Made by a program: the position numbers and the translations under genes. This document shows positions 27,701-35,938 of a stretch of 64,000 nt of DNA, in pieces. The stretch is from positions 1,178,001 to 1,242,000 of the forward strand of contig NZ_JACVAP010000001.1 in NCBI RefSeq assembly GCF_014851915.1, written 5' to 3'. Under the pieces are notes generated by a model that did no database searches, was not told the origin of the DNA, and saw nothing but the letters and a program-made list of their open reading frames with translations. Numbering within the stretch: position 1 is the stretch's first letter; each line of letters begins with the position of its first letter. This DNA comes from Xanthomonas sp. XNM01. Its GTDB lineage: Bacteria > Pseudomonadota > Gammaproteobacteria > Xanthomonadales > Xanthomonadaceae.

Positions 27701-27887
27701 GTACTCGCCGATGGCACGGGCGGTGGCCGGCGGCCTGGCGTTCTCGACGGTGGTCAGCCTGCTGTTCCTGCCGACGATCTACGCGATCCTGGACGACCTG
27801 CGCAACGGCGTGTCGCGCACGCTCCGCCGTGCGCGGGGCCTGCCGCCGGAGCACGCGGGCAGCACTCCGCAGCCGCTGGCGGAGTGA
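24789..27887 (+). CDS. RND efflux permease 2 (HAE1 type)
   Basis: A second RND pump of 1032 residues, the normal length, in the same operon. It differs from permease 1 at the proton relay: TM4 reads LVDNAVVVVES (Asp-Asn, not Asp-Asp) and TM10 reads GVVVNNGIIMVE (Asn in place of the Lys). These residues also occur in working pumps of the SwrC/YerP kind, so it need not be inactive. A Gly-rich insert (GQGGGGGSPGQ) lies near residue 640. Two unlike permeases behind one adaptor recall MdtABC, where two permeases form a mixed trimer; whether that applies here is inference. Confidence 0.93.
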   Translation: MSVSEFSIKRPITTIMCFVSLVVVGLIASFRLPLEALPDVSAPFLFVQLPYSGSTPEEIERTILRPAEETLATLTGVKRMRSNATADGAGIFIEFSDWDRDVSIAASEARERLDAIRDEFPDDFQRYYVMKFSTSDEAVLRVRLAADMDLTGAYDLIDRDMKRRIERIPGVARVEISGAPPNEVEIAIDPNRLTAHDLSLNELTQRLQTVNFSVSAGQIEDNGRRLRLQPVGEIRDLQELRDLVLNAKGLRLGDIADVRLKAQRMGYGRRLDGRTAVGLDIFKERNANLVEVSGNVLREIEAIRKEPGLNDIDFKVIQNMGDEVTDSLIELGEAGVVGLLLSIIVLYAFLRHWPSTLMVTLAIPICFIVTLGFMHFAGVTLNVLTLMGLLLAVGMLVDNAVVVVESIYQERERMPEQPRLAAILGTRHVAIALSAGTLSHCIVFLPNLLGETNMISIFMSQLAITITVSLLASWLVAVSLIPMLSARMKTPAAVHRPDGLIPRMQRRYARILRWTLEHRGWSVLGIGMIVVLSVAPMMGTKFDFFGGGDTGEIQVYYQWKGSYTKDQISEEVARVENFLDRNRERFQIVQTYSWFNEEGEASTMVTFADTVKDTKPLSDQISNELPKSARATLGVRGASGQGGGGGSPGQNVQVQLVGDSTQLLSELAEDVIPMLAARKELRDVRVEGGDKNTELNVRVDRERAAAYGFSAEEVSRFVGLALRGAQLREFRRGQTEVPVWVRFEGAQSYGVEDIASFMVRSPDGRMVPLLSMVEIATMPSASQINRFSRQTVVTLQANLTDGTTMPDARKAMEATLEAMSFPPGYGYSFDGSGFQEDQEGMQQMMFNLLLALVMIYVLMAAVFESLLFPSAIMSCVVFSVFGVFWLFWITGTPFTIMALIGILVLMGVVVNNGIIMVEHINNLRRRGMSRTDALVEGSRERLRPIMMTMGTAILAMVPISLSDTVVLGGLEYSPMARAVAGGLAFSTVVSLLFLPTIYAILDDLRNGVSRTLRRARGLPPEHAGSTPQPLAE

Positions 27888-27892
27888 GTCCA

Positions 27893-27916
27893 TGGACGGG
27901 GCGCGAGCCCCGTCCA
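27893..27916 (+). terminator. Terminator of the RND operon
   Basis: A perfect 9-bp stem with arms TGGACGGGG and CCCCGTCCA surrounds a 6-nt loop, 5 bp after the stop codon. It has no U tract. Confidence 0.6.
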
Positions 27917-28377
27917 CGCGCGCGTCCGGCCGCTCGCATGCGTAGAACGGGCCATGCCGAGTCGCAGTGTGCTGGCGCACGGTGCGATGCATGGGCCGGG
28001 GGCGCGACAGGCGGTGGAGCCCGCGCTCGGTATGCGGCTCCGGTGCTGGCGTGGCCTGGTCGACGCCGACGCTGCGGCGAGGTGGCGGGCATGCAGCTGC
28101 ACGTCGCATGCCGCTGTTGTCGGGCCGATTCGTCTTCACGACAACGACCCGTCGCGCCCTGCGCGCGGTTGCGTATGCCGACGCTCCGGATGTCGGGCAA
28201 CCGGGCCGGACCCGGTCTTCAGCCGGGGGCGCGACCGATCCCGCCACGCCCGCCGATCCAGCCGGACAACGACTGGTCGCGGAGCTGTCGCTGGCGGCGT
28301 GACGTCCTCGCGACGTCGATGCGTCGCCCCCACGGGCCCGCGACGCGGCCGGCGCCCTGCAGGCCGCTTGCAGGTGC
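27917..28377. other. Convergent intergenic region without recognised content
   Basis: About 460 bp between the RND terminator and the stop of the TraB-family gene. Overlapping open frames on both strands show Arg/Pro/Ala-rich translations typical of chance frames in GC-rich DNA. I see no RNA gene, repeat or promoter that I can support. Confidence 0.5.
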
Positions 28378-29592
28378 TCAGCCGACCAGCTTGCCCAGCA
28401 TGCGCAGACCACCGGTCCACACGCCGATCGCGGTGCCCAGGCTGGTCAGGAAGAAGTTGAGCATCAAGCGCGCCACACGGTTGCGCCACCAGCCCTTCAT
28501 CGACTGCACGTCGTCGCGCAGGGCCATGAAGTCGGCGTAGGTCGGCTTGCGCAGCGTCGCCTCGACCAGCGCGCTGACCGTGCCCGAGGCCAGCGCCGGG
28601 TGCAGCGGCGTCAGCGGCGAGGCGATGAAGGCGGCGAGGATGCTCAGCGGATGGCCGCCGGCGATCGCGCAGCCGATCGCCCCCAGGATGCCGGTGGCCA
28701 GCACCCACTGCAGCAGCAGGTCGGCGCCGACGTCGATCCCGCCCTGCCAGAAGCCCCAGGCGAAGCCGCCGATCACGACGGTACCGATGATCAGCTCCAT
28801 CCACGGCACGCGCGACTTCGGCTTGACCGTCTCCAGCTCGCGCTGGATCGCGGCCGGTTCGGCGCTGTCCTCGGCCAGATGCCGGGCCAGGCCGGCCAGG
28901 TGGCCCGCACCGACCACGGCCAGCACGTCGCGCGCGCCGCCTGCGGTCTCGCGCAGCTTCGCCGCCATGTAGCGGTCGCGTTCGCCGATCACCGCCTCGT
29001 ACAGGGCGGGGCTCTGGCTGGCGAACTCGCCGAAGCTGGCCTCCAGCATGTCGCCCTGCTTGAGCTTCTCGATTTCCTGGTCGCCGACTTCCTCGTCGCC
29101 GAACATCGCCAGCATGATGCCGGCACCGGTCTTGGCCCGGCCCCACCAGCCCAGGCGCTGCATCGCGCGCTTGAAGGTCAGGCCGACCTCGCGGTCGATC
29201 AGGTGTACCGGCAGGTCGCGCGCGCGCGCATCCAGTACCGCGGCCTTCAGCTCGGCACCGGGTTCGACGCCGAGCTGCTCGGCCAGCCGGCGCTGGTAGG
29301 CCGACAGGGCCAGGTTGGCGGCGAACAGGTGGGTCTTGCCGTCGCGGATCACCCGCACGATGTCCAGCTTCGCCAGCGCGTCCGGATCGCTCAGCGACTG
29401 CAGCCGGCCGGGGTCCAGTTCGACCGCGACCGCGTCGTAGGCGCCGGTGGCGACCGCCGCCCGTACCGCGTCGATGCTCGACTGCGAGACATGCGCGGTG
29501 CCGAGCAGGGTGTAGCGGACGCCGTCGCGTTCGACGATGCGATGCGGTTGTCCGCCGAGCGGAAGATCGGCGGACAGGTCGGTCTGGGTCAT
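28378..29592 (-). CDS. TraB/GumN (PrgY)-family membrane protein
   Basis: A 404-residue protein with an N-terminal TraB/GumN-type domain (GTAHVSQSSIDAV near residue 30, AVELDPGR, and the VVGAGHLAGL histidine motif near 240) and a C-terminal membrane domain of about four helices (from about 275). In enterococci the homologue TraB/PrgY limits pheromone activity, and the domain has been suggested to be a metallopeptidase of the ChaN/Tiki type; the role in proteobacteria is unknown. It stands 31 bp downstream of aguB on the same strand and may be the last gene of that group. Confidence 0.82.
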   Translation of the reverse strand: MTQTDLSADLPLGGQPHRIVERDGVRYTLLGTAHVSQSSIDAVRAAVATGAYDAVAVELDPGRLQSLSDPDALAKLDIVRVIRDGKTHLFAANLALSAYQRRLAEQLGVEPGAELKAAVLDARARDLPVHLIDREVGLTFKRAMQRLGWWGRAKTGAGIMLAMFGDEEVGDQEIEKLKQGDMLEASFGEFASQSPALYEAVIGERDRYMAAKLRETAGGARDVLAVVGAGHLAGLARHLAEDSAEPAAIQRELETVKPKSRVPWMELIIGTVVIGGFAWGFWQGGIDVGADLLLQWVLATGILGAIGCAIAGGHPLSILAAFIASPLTPLHPALASGTVSALVEATLRKPTYADFMALRDDVQSMKGWWRNRVARLMLNFFLTSLGTAIGVWTGGLRMLGKLVG

Positions 29593-29623
29593 CGGAAGGT
29601 TCCGTGCGGGCCGTTGCCGGCGG

Positions 29624-30508
29624 TCAGTCGATGTAGCGCTTGAGCAGGTCGCCGTAGGCGTCGATGCGGCGGTCGCGCAGGAACGGCCAGATCCGGCGCA
29701 CGTGCTCGGAGCGCTCCAGGTCGACCTCGCAGACCAGCACGGTCGGCTCGCCGCCGGCCTCGGCGATGAACTCGCCCTGCGGGCCGAGCACATGGCTGTT
29801 GCCCCAGAAGTCGATGCCGGACGCACCCAGTGGCGAGGTCTCATGGCCGACCCGGTTGCAGCTCAGCACCGGCAGGCCGTTGGCCACGGCATGGCCGCGG
29901 TGGCTCAGCACCCAGGCGTCGCGCTGGCGGTTCTTCTCGTCCTGGACATCGTCCGGATCCCAGCCGATCGCGGTCGGGTAGAGCAGCAGCTCGGCGCCGG
30001 CCAGCGCCATCAGGCGCGCGCCTTCCGGATACCACTGGTCCCAGCAGACCAGCACGCCGAGGCGGCCGACCGAGGTGTCGACCGGCTTGAAGCCGATGTC
30101 GCCCGGGGTGAAGTAGAACTTCTCGTAGAAGCCCGGATCGTCCGGGATGTGCATCTTGCGGTACTTGCCCAGCAGGGTGCCGTCGGTCTCGAACACCACG
30201 GCGGTGTTGTGGTACAGCCCGGCGGCACGGCGCTCGAACAGCGAGCCGACCAGCACGATGCCGTGCTTTTTCGCCAGCGCGCCGAGGCGTTCGGTGCTGG
30301 GGCCGGGAATCGGCTCGGCCAGGTCGAACTCGTTCACCGATTCGTGCTGGCAGAAATAGGCGCCGTTGTGCAGTTCCTGCAGCAGCACCAGCTTCGCGCC
30401 CTGCGCGGCGGCCTCGGCCACGCGCTGTTCGATCACGGCCAGGTTCGCGGCGGCATCGCCGTGGTTGCGCTCCTGGATCAGGGCGACGGTCAAGGTCTTG
30501 CGGCTCAT
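29624..30508 (-). CDS. aguB: N-carbamoylputrescine amidase
   Basis: This nitrilase-family enzyme hydrolyses N-carbamoylputrescine to putrescine, carbon dioxide and ammonia. It has 294 residues with the catalytic triad Glu45 (LQELHN), Lys118 (YRKMHIPD) and Cys155 (VCWDQWYPE). It follows aguA, the previous step, on the same strand, with 123 bp between that contain a terminator-like hairpin. Together the two genes convert agmatine to putrescine. Confidence 0.94.
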   Translation of the reverse strand: MSRKTLTVALIQERNHGDAAANLAVIEQRVAEAAAQGAKLVLLQELHNGAYFCQHESVNEFDLAEPIPGPSTERLGALAKKHGIVLVGSLFERRAAGLYHNTAVVFETDGTLLGKYRKMHIPDDPGFYEKFYFTPGDIGFKPVDTSVGRLGVLVCWDQWYPEGARLMALAGAELLLYPTAIGWDPDDVQDEKNRQRDAWVLSHRGHAVANGLPVLSCNRVGHETSPLGASGIDFWGNSHVLGPQGEFIAEAGGEPTVLVCEVDLERSEHVRRIWPFLRDRRIDAYGDLLKRYID

Positions 30509-30592
30509 GGCGGTCGATCTCGGCTGAAACGCGGAAAGCGGGAATGGTAACCCGGCGTGTTTGCACGCAGGCTGACGGGTATCCGGGAAAGA

Positions 30593-30618
30593 AGCGGCAC
30601 CGGCGCTGCGGTGCCGCT
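30593..30618 (-). terminator. Terminator-like hairpin between aguA and aguB
   Basis: A perfect 10-bp stem (arms AGCGGCACCG and CGGTGCCGCT, 6-nt loop) lies 13 bp beyond the aguA stop. On the minus strand it is followed by TCTTTC. It could end or attenuate the aguA transcript before aguB. Confidence 0.65.
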
Positions 30619-30631
30619 GGGTACGGCTGAC

Positions 30632-31678
30632 TCAGCCGGTGACGCCAGCCGGCAGTTGCATGGTGATGCAGTGCAGGCTGCCGTTCTGCCAGATCAGCGG
30701 GCGGCAGGGCACCTGCACGATCTCGCGGTCCGGGAAGGCCTGTGCAAGCACGGCCGCCGCGGCGTCGTCGACCGCACGTTCGGCGTCGGTGACGCCGTAG
30801 GCCGGCATCAGCACCGCGCCGTTGACGATCAGGAAGTTCGCGTAGGACGCGGCCAGCCGGCGCTCGCCATCGAGGATCGGCGCGGCCCACGGCAGCGGGA
30901 ACTGCCGGTAGGGCTGGCCGTCGACCGTGCGCAGCGCGGCGATCTCCTCGGCCATCGCCTTCAGGTCGGGGTAGTGATGGTCGTCGGCGTCGTCGCAGGC
31001 CTGGAACACGATTGCGTCCGGTGCGGCGAAGCGGGCGAGGGTGTCGATGTGGGCATCGGTATCGTCGCCCTCCAGGTAGCCGTGCTCCAGCCACAGGATC
31101 CGGTGCTGGGCCAGCGACTGCAGCAGGATCGCATCGATCTGCGCGCGCGACTTGTCCGGGTGCCGTTCGTGCAGGCAGTGCCACGTGCTGAGCAGGGTGC
31201 CGGCGCCGTCGGTCTCGATGCCGCCGCCTTCCAGCGCGAAATCGATCCGCTGATGCGCGGCGCCGGGGAACAGGCCCTGCGCGACCAGCGCCTCGACCAG
31301 CTGGTCGTCGCGGCCGGCCTCGAACTTGCCGCCCCAGGCGGTGAAGCGGAAATCGAGCAGGCGGAAGCCGTCGCCGTCGCGCAGCGTGATCGGGCCGGAA
31401 TCGCGCAGCCAGGTGTCGTCGTAGTCGAACGGGACGAAGCGCACTTTCGCCATGTCGATCCGGGCCGAGCGCAGGCGCGCGGCGGCATAGGTCTCGATGT
31501 CGTCGTCGGCCACGCAGATCCAGACCGGCTGGAAACGGACGATGGCCTGGACCAGGGCGATGTAGGTCTCTTCGACCTCGCCCAGGCGCTGCGCCCAGTC
31601 GGTGTCGGCATGCGGCCAGGCGATCAGGATCGCGGACTGGGGTTCCCATTCCGCCGGGAAGCGCAGGGTGTCGCTCAT
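30632..31678 (-). CDS. aguA: Agmatine deiminase
   Basis: This enzyme hydrolyses agmatine to N-carbamoylputrescine and ammonia, feeding AguB. It has 348 residues of the peptidylarginine-deiminase-like fold. The motifs FDYDDTWLRDSGP, the ALEGGGIETDG segment, EHGYLEGDDTDAHID and the catalytic Cys337 in GSLHCITMQLP are all present. The ATG at 31678 (MSDTLRFPAEWEP) starts at the conserved FPAEWEPQ; upstream in-frame codons have no conservation. Confidence 0.95.
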   Translation of the reverse strand: MSDTLRFPAEWEPQSAILIAWPHADTDWAQRLGEVEETYIALVQAIVRFQPVWICVADDDIETYAAARLRSARIDMAKVRFVPFDYDDTWLRDSGPITLRDGDGFRLLDFRFTAWGGKFEAGRDDQLVEALVAQGLFPGAAHQRIDFALEGGGIETDGAGTLLSTWHCLHERHPDKSRAQIDAILLQSLAQHRILWLEHGYLEGDDTDAHIDTLARFAAPDAIVFQACDDADDHHYPDLKAMAEEIAALRTVDGQPYRQFPLPWAAPILDGERRLAASYANFLIVNGAVLMPAYGVTDAERAVDDAAAAVLAQAFPDREIVQVPCRPLIWQNGSLHCITMQLPAGVTG

Positions 31679-31862
31679 TCCGTACAGGTACTCAGGTCGG
31701 GTCCGGGCGGATTGCCCGGCATCGCATCGGATTCCCGGCGCGTGGCGCGCGGGCACGTTAGGGCTGTTGCCGGCGTGGTTGCCGGCGACAGCGCCGGCCG
31801 GTGGCCGTACGGAAATGCCGGCAGGCGCCGACACCCGCGGCGGCAGCGGAGACGCCGCTGTC

Positions 31863-32189
31863 TCAGCGGATCGGCGGCTTGGGACCGACTTCGGCGGGCG
31901 AGGCGCGGTGGGCGACCACGTCGATCACCCGGCTTTTCTCGAAGTACACCACGTAGTCCGGATACACCCAGCGGTTGATCGTCGGCCACTGCTGCTTCTG
32001 GCCGCCGCGCGGGTCGAGCTTCTGCTGCGGACTGCCGAAGCGCGCTTCGACCTCGCCCATCGACAGGCCACGCGCCGGCTGCGCCACCGCCGGCTTCTGC
32101 TGGGCGCGATCGACGAGCAGGACATCGGCATGGGCATGGCCGGCCAGCGCCAGCAACGCCAGGAACAGCAGGTGGGTCGGACGCTTCAT
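31863..32189 (-). CDS. Small exported protein of unknown function
   Basis: A 108-residue protein with a signal peptide (MKRPTHLLFLALLALAGHAHA) and a mature part of about 85 residues. The segment SMGEVEARFGSP, then a tryptophan-rich strand region (WPTINRWVYPDYVVYFEKSRVIDVV), resembles the short BamE/SmpA-like fold in which a product binds by one helix pair and three strands, but the match is only in shape. It is probably periplasmic. A 6-bp hairpin (31844-31860) lies just beyond the stop. I recognise no function. Confidence 0.72.
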   Translation of the reverse strand: MKRPTHLLFLALLALAGHAHADVLLVDRAQQKPAVAQPARGLSMGEVEARFGSPQQKLDPRGGQKQQWPTINRWVYPDYVVYFEKSRVIDVVAHRASPAEVGPKPPIR

Positions 32190-32297
32190 CGCAGGTGCTC
32201 CCCGGTTGGGTGGCCGCCGGGCGGCCGGGTGGATGGTCGCGGCGATTGTAAGCCCAGTGCCGGAGCGGATGTCCGCCGTGCAGGTCGCAGAAAAGCA

Positions 32298-32323
32298 GAA
32301 GGGCCGCATCGCTGCAGCCCTTC
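32298..32323 (-). terminator. Terminator of rpmJ
   Basis: On the minus strand the arms GAAGGGC and GCCCTTC close a 12-nt loop and are followed by TGCTTTT, 37 bp beyond the rpmJ stop. Confidence 0.6.
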
Positions 32324-32359
32324 CGTCCATCGCGTTGCCGGCCGGGGCCGGACCCGCAA

Positions 32360-32485
<126 letters not shown>

Positions 32486-32669
32486 GACACACCTCAGGAG
32501 GACGTTGGATGGGGAGCCGGGGCGCAAAACGGCCACGGCCGCAGACAAGCCGGCGATTCTAGCCGGGATTCGGTTTCCTTTTCAAGCGGTTGCATCGCGC
32601 TGCCCGCGGAGCGGTCCGCGCTGCGACTACAATGCGCGCTTTCCCGCCCGAACCAGCCTGGAGTTCCGC

Positions 32670-33341
32670 ATGACGTCACCGGTCCCCGTTCTCACCATCG
32701 ATGGGCCGTCCGGGGCGGGCAAGGGCACCGTGAGCCGGCTCGCGGCCGCGCGCCTGGGGTGGAACTATCTGGATTCCGGGGCACTGTACCGTGCGGTCGG
32801 GGTGGCGGCCAGCTGGGCCGATCTGGATCTCTCCGACCCCGCGGCGCTGGTGCGTTGCACCTTCGACACCGATGTGGCCTTCATCGAGCGCGGCGACGCG
32901 CTGCGGGTCATGGTCAATGGGGTCGACGCCACCGACGAGCTGCGGCTGGAGACCACCGGCACGCTCGCCTCGGCCATCGCGGCCATCCCGGAGGTGCGGG
33001 CCGCGCTGAAGGAGCGCCAGCGGGCGTTCCGGCAGGCCCCGGGCCTGGTCGCGGACGGGCGCGACATGGGAACGGTGATCTTCGCTGACGCCCCGTTCAA
33101 GGTGTTCCTGACCGCGAGCGCCGAGGAGCGCGCCCGCAGGCGGCATAACCAGTTGAAGGAAAAAGGGGTTTCCGTTATATTCGACAGTCTGCTGCGCGAG
33201 ATTCTGGCCCGGGACGCCCGGGATGCCCAGCGCGCGGTGGCACCGCTGAAGCCGGCCGACGACGCCGAACTCATCGATACCACCGGGCTGTCCATCGACG
33301 AAGTGGTGGCGCGCGTGCTTTCCCTGGTGGAGGCGCGCTAG
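32670..33341 (+). CDS. cmk: Cytidylate kinase
   Basis: This enzyme phosphorylates CMP and dCMP with ATP. It has 223 residues (E. coli 227). The P-loop GPSGAGKGT is at residues 12-20, YLDSGALYR follows, [10 protein letters not shown] is in the middle, and the lid segment contains RARRRHNQL. The ATG at 32670 has GGAG 8 bp upstream. A -10-like TACAAT lies at 32628-32633. The gene order cmk-rpsA-ihfB is the standard gammaproteobacterial one. Confidence 0.96.
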   Translation: MTSPVPVLTIDGPSGAGKGTVSRLAAARLGWNYLDSGALYRAVGVAASWADLDLSDPAALVRCTFDTDVAFIERGDALRVMVNGVDATDELRLETTGTLASAIAAIPEVRAALKERQRAFRQAPGLVADGRDMGTVIFADAPFKVFLTASAEERARRRHNQLKEKGVSVIFDSLLREILARDARDAQRAVAPLKPADDAELIDTTGLSIDEVVARVLSLVEAR

Positions 33342-33382
33342 CCGACATTCCGTGCCGCGACGACGTACGGCAGATCCAAGTT

Positions 33383-33408
33383 CCGATGCGAATGGTCGCA
33401 TCGGTTTT
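33383..33408 (+). terminator. Intrinsic terminator or attenuator in the rpsA leader
   Basis: A perfect 9-bp stem (arms CCGATGCGA and TCGCATCGG, loop ATGG) is followed directly by TTTT. It lies 42 bp after the cmk stop and 101 bp before the rpsA start, so it can separate cmk from rpsA transcription. Confidence 0.75.
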
Positions 33409-33508
33409 CCAACATCCAACACACGGCTTCCGTTCGCGGACGCCAGACAGGGTGGACGGTCCGCAGCCTCGCTGCAGGCCGTTCGTGTGTTCAACCGAGT
33501 ATTCACTA

Positions 33509-35197
33509 ATGACCGAATCTTTTGCCGAGCTGTTCGAACAGAGCCAGACCAACCTGGCCAAGCTGAAGCCGGGCGCGATCGTCGTCGGCACCGTCGTGGA
33601 AGTCCGCGGCGATGTCGTGGTGATCAACGCTGGCCTGAAGTCCGAAGGCATCGTGCCGATCGAACAGTTCCGGAATGACGCTGGCGAGATCGACGTGGGC
33701 GTGGGCGACCAGGTCAAGGTCGCGCTCGACTCGCTCGAGAACGGCTTCGGCGAGACCGTGCTGTCGCGCGAGAAGGCCAAGCGCGCGATGGTGTGGGACG
33801 AGCTGGAAGAGGCGCTGGAGAAGAACGAGACCATCACCGGCCGCATCAGCGGCAAGGTCAAGGGCGGCTTCACCGTCGACATCAAGGACGTCCGCGCCTT
33901 CCTGCCGGGCTCGCTGGTCGACGTGCGTCCGGTCCGCGATCCGGCGTACCTGGAAGGCAAGGAACTCGAGTTCAAGCTCATCAAGCTGGACCGCAAGCGC
34001 AACAATGTCGTCGTCTCCCGCCGTGCGGTGGTCGAGAGCGAGCATTCGGAAGAGCGCGAGCAGCTGATGGAGAAGCTGGTCGAGGGTGCCAAGCTGAAGG
34101 GCGTCGTCAAGAACCTGACCGACTACGGCGCGTTCGTGGACCTGGGCGGCATCGACGGCCTGCTGCACATCACCGACATGGCGTGGAAGCGTGTCCGTCA
34201 CCCGTCGGAAGTGGTCAACGTCGGCGACGAGCTGGACGTGCGCGTGCTGAAGTTCGACCGCGAGCGCAACCGCGTCTCGCTGGGTCTGAAGCAGCTGGGC
34301 GAGGATCCGTGGGACAACATCGCCCGCCGTTACCCGTCCAACAGCCGCGTCTACGGCAAGGTCTCCAACGTCACCGATTACGGCGCGTTCGTCGAGATCG
34401 AGCCGGGCGTCGAAGGCCTGGTGCACGTGTCCGAGATGGACTGGACCAACAAGAACGTCAACCCCTCCAAGGTCGTGCAGGTCGGTGACGAAGTCGAAGT
34501 CATGGTCCTGGACGTCGACGAGGAGCGTCGCCGCATCTCGCTGGGCATGAAGCAGGTCGCCGCCAATCCGTGGGAGACCTTCGCTGCCATCCACAAGAAG
34601 AACGACAAGGTGTCCGGCCAGATCAAGTCGATCACCGACTTCGGCATCTTCATCGGCCTGGACGGTGGCATCGACGGCCTGGTCCACCTGTCGGACATCA
34701 GCTGGAACACCACCGGCGAAGACATCCTGCGCAACTACAAGAAGGGCGACATGCTTGACGCTGTCGTGCTCGCGGTCGATCCGGAGCGCGAGCGCATCAG
34801 CCTGGGCCTGAAGCAGATGGAGCAGGATCCGTTCGGCCAGTACATGGCGACCAATCCGAAGGGCTCCAAGGTCGAAGGCGTGGTGAAGGAAGTCGACGCC
34901 AAGGGCGCGGTCATCGAGCTGGCCGACGGCATCGAAGGCTATGTGATGGCGCGCGACATCGCCGCCGAGCGCGTCGACGACGCCACCCAGCACCTGAAGG
35001 TCGGCGACAAGATCGAGGCCAAGTTCGTGGGCATGGACCGCAAGGGCCGCAGCCTGCAGTTGTCGATCAAGGCCAAGGACGACGCGGAAACCGCCGAGGC
35101 ACTGGCGGAGTACAACAAGACCGCCGCCGAGGCCGCTGCCGGCACCACCAGCCTGGGCGCTCTGCTGCGCGCCCAGCTGGGCGGCAAGTCCGAGTAA
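33509..35197 (+). CDS. rpsA: 30S ribosomal protein S1
   Basis: A 562-residue protein (E. coli 557) of six S1 RNA-binding domains: two N-terminal domains that bind the ribosome and four typical domains with repeated DYGAFV or DFGIF and LVH-S motifs. S1 helps structured and weak-ribosome-site mRNAs bind the 30S subunit. The start [12 protein letters not shown] is as in the family. No purine-rich ribosome site precedes the ATG (the upstream bases are gagtattcacta), as in other gammaproteobacteria where rpsA is autoregulated. A terminator-like hairpin lies in the leader. Confidence 0.98.
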   Translation: MTESFAELFEQSQTNLAKLKPGAIVVGTVVEVRGDVVVINAGLKSEGIVPIEQFRNDAGEIDVGVGDQVKVALDSLENGFGETVLSREKAKRAMVWDELEEALEKNETITGRISGKVKGGFTVDIKDVRAFLPGSLVDVRPVRDPAYLEGKELEFKLIKLDRKRNNVVVSRRAVVESEHSEEREQLMEKLVEGAKLKGVVKNLTDYGAFVDLGGIDGLLHITDMAWKRVRHPSEVVNVGDELDVRVLKFDRERNRVSLGLKQLGEDPWDNIARRYPSNSRVYGKVSNVTDYGAFVEIEPGVEGLVHVSEMDWTNKNVNPSKVVQVGDEVEVMVLDVDEERRRISLGMKQVAANPWETFAAIHKKNDKVSGQIKSITDFGIFIGLDGGIDGLVHLSDISWNTTGEDILRNYKKGDMLDAVVLAVDPERERISLGLKQMEQDPFGQYMATNPKGSKVEGVVKEVDAKGAVIELADGIEGYVMARDIAAERVDDATQHLKVGDKIEAKFVGMDRKGRSLQLSIKAKDDAETAEALAEYNKTAAEAAAGTTSLGALLRAQLGGKSE

Positions 35198-35220
35198 GTA
35201 AGACACGCTAGTGCGTTCAT

Positions 35221-35250
35221 GCGGCGGCCCGGAGCGATCCGGGTCGCCGC
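35221..35250 (+). other. Strong hairpin with GNRA loop between rpsA and ihfB
   Basis: A 13-bp stem with arms GCGGCGGCCCGGA and TCCGGGTCGCCGC (one G-U pair) closes a GCGA tetraloop, 23 bp after the rpsA stop and 28 bp before ihfB. There is no U tract. It is more likely an mRNA stability or processing element than a full terminator. Confidence 0.65.
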
Positions 35251-35278
35251 AATGCGCTGCAAGAACCATTGGTCACAG

Positions 35279-35593
35279 ATGACAAAGTCCGAACTGATCG
35301 AGATCCTCGCCCGTCGCCAGTCGCACCTGAAGGCCGAAGATGTCGACATGGCCGTCAAGTCGCTGCTGGAGATGATGGCGGGTGCGCTGTCCTCCGGCGA
35401 GCGTATCGAGATCCGCGGTTTCGGCAGTTTTTCGCTGCATTACCGTCCGCCCAGGCTGGGGCGCAATCCCAAGACCGGCGATTCGGTCGCATTGCCGGGC
35501 AAGCATGTCCCCCATTTCAAGCCGGGCAAGGAGCTGCGCGAGCGCGTGGCCGATGCCTTGCCGGTGGCCGCGGCCGCGCAGGCCGACGCCTGA
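35279..35593 (+). CDS. ihfB: Integration host factor subunit beta
   Basis: A DNA-bending nucleoid protein that pairs with IhfA. It has 104 residues, with the start [10 protein letters not shown] and the DNA-intercalating arm RNPKTGDSV (proline in RNPKTG) that marks IHF/HU proteins; RGFGSFSLH and HFKPGKELR are standard. The C-terminus has an Ala-rich tail of about 12 residues. The start codon has no good ribosome site. It lies downstream of rpsA across the GNRA hairpin. Confidence 0.96.
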   Translation: MTKSELIEILARRQSHLKAEDVDMAVKSLLEMMAGALSSGERIEIRGFGSFSLHYRPPRLGRNPKTGDSVALPGKHVPHFKPGKELRERVADALPVAAAAQADA

Positions 35594-35657
35594 CGCCCTC
35601 GTCCCGCTCCGCATGCTCGGCTAAGCTTGCCGGCATCGCCACGGAGGGAGCCGGACC

Positions 35658-35933
35658 ATGACCATCATTCGCCTCCTGATCCTGCTGGCCGTCCTCGCTG
35701 GCGGACTGGTGATCGGCTCGCTCAATTCCCAGCGCATCGTGCTCGACTTCGGCCTGGCCGGCGTGGCCACCACCACGGGCGTGGCCCTGATGGTGTCGGC
35801 CCTGGCCGGCGCATTGCTCGGTGGCGGCATCGTGGCCGCGACCTCCGTGATTCCCCTTCAGGCCCGGTTGCGGCGCGCGGTGAAGCTGCATGCTTCCGCA
35901 TCGCCCGGCCAGCCCCCGTCCCAGGAACGCTGA
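35658..35933 (+). CDS. lapA: LapA-family inner-membrane protein (DUF1049)
   Basis: A 91-residue protein with two membrane helices (about 4-22 and 40-62) separated by a short loop with SLNSQRIVLDFGL, the LapA/YciS pattern, and a basic cytoplasmic tail. In E. coli LapA works with LapB in the control of LpxC turnover and lipopolysaccharide assembly. A GGAGGGAG ribosome site precedes the ATG. It is 5 bp ahead of lapB. Confidence 0.9.
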   Translation: MTIIRLLILLAVLAGGLVIGSLNSQRIVLDFGLAGVATTTGVALMVSALAGALLGGGIVAATSVIPLQARLRRAVKLHASASPGQPPSQER

Positions 35934-35938
35934 TCGGC

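Noticed and set aside
24789-27887. Permease 2 as a dead pump because it lacks the relay Lys and one Asp
   Set aside because: The same Asp-Asn/Asn-Asn pattern occurs in functional SwrC/YerP-type RND pumps, so loss of activity cannot be inferred.
27917-28377. Several overlapping frames of 107-168 codons on both strands
   Set aside because: Arg/Pro/Ala-rich chance translations that overlap each other, with no ribosome sites or similarity.
21100-28412. Two very long minus-strand open frames (about 1228 and 1217 codons) opposite the RND genes
   Set aside because: They are antisense to clear RND permeases; translations are His/Arg/Gln/Ala-rich with no domain, as expected from GC-rich codon bias.
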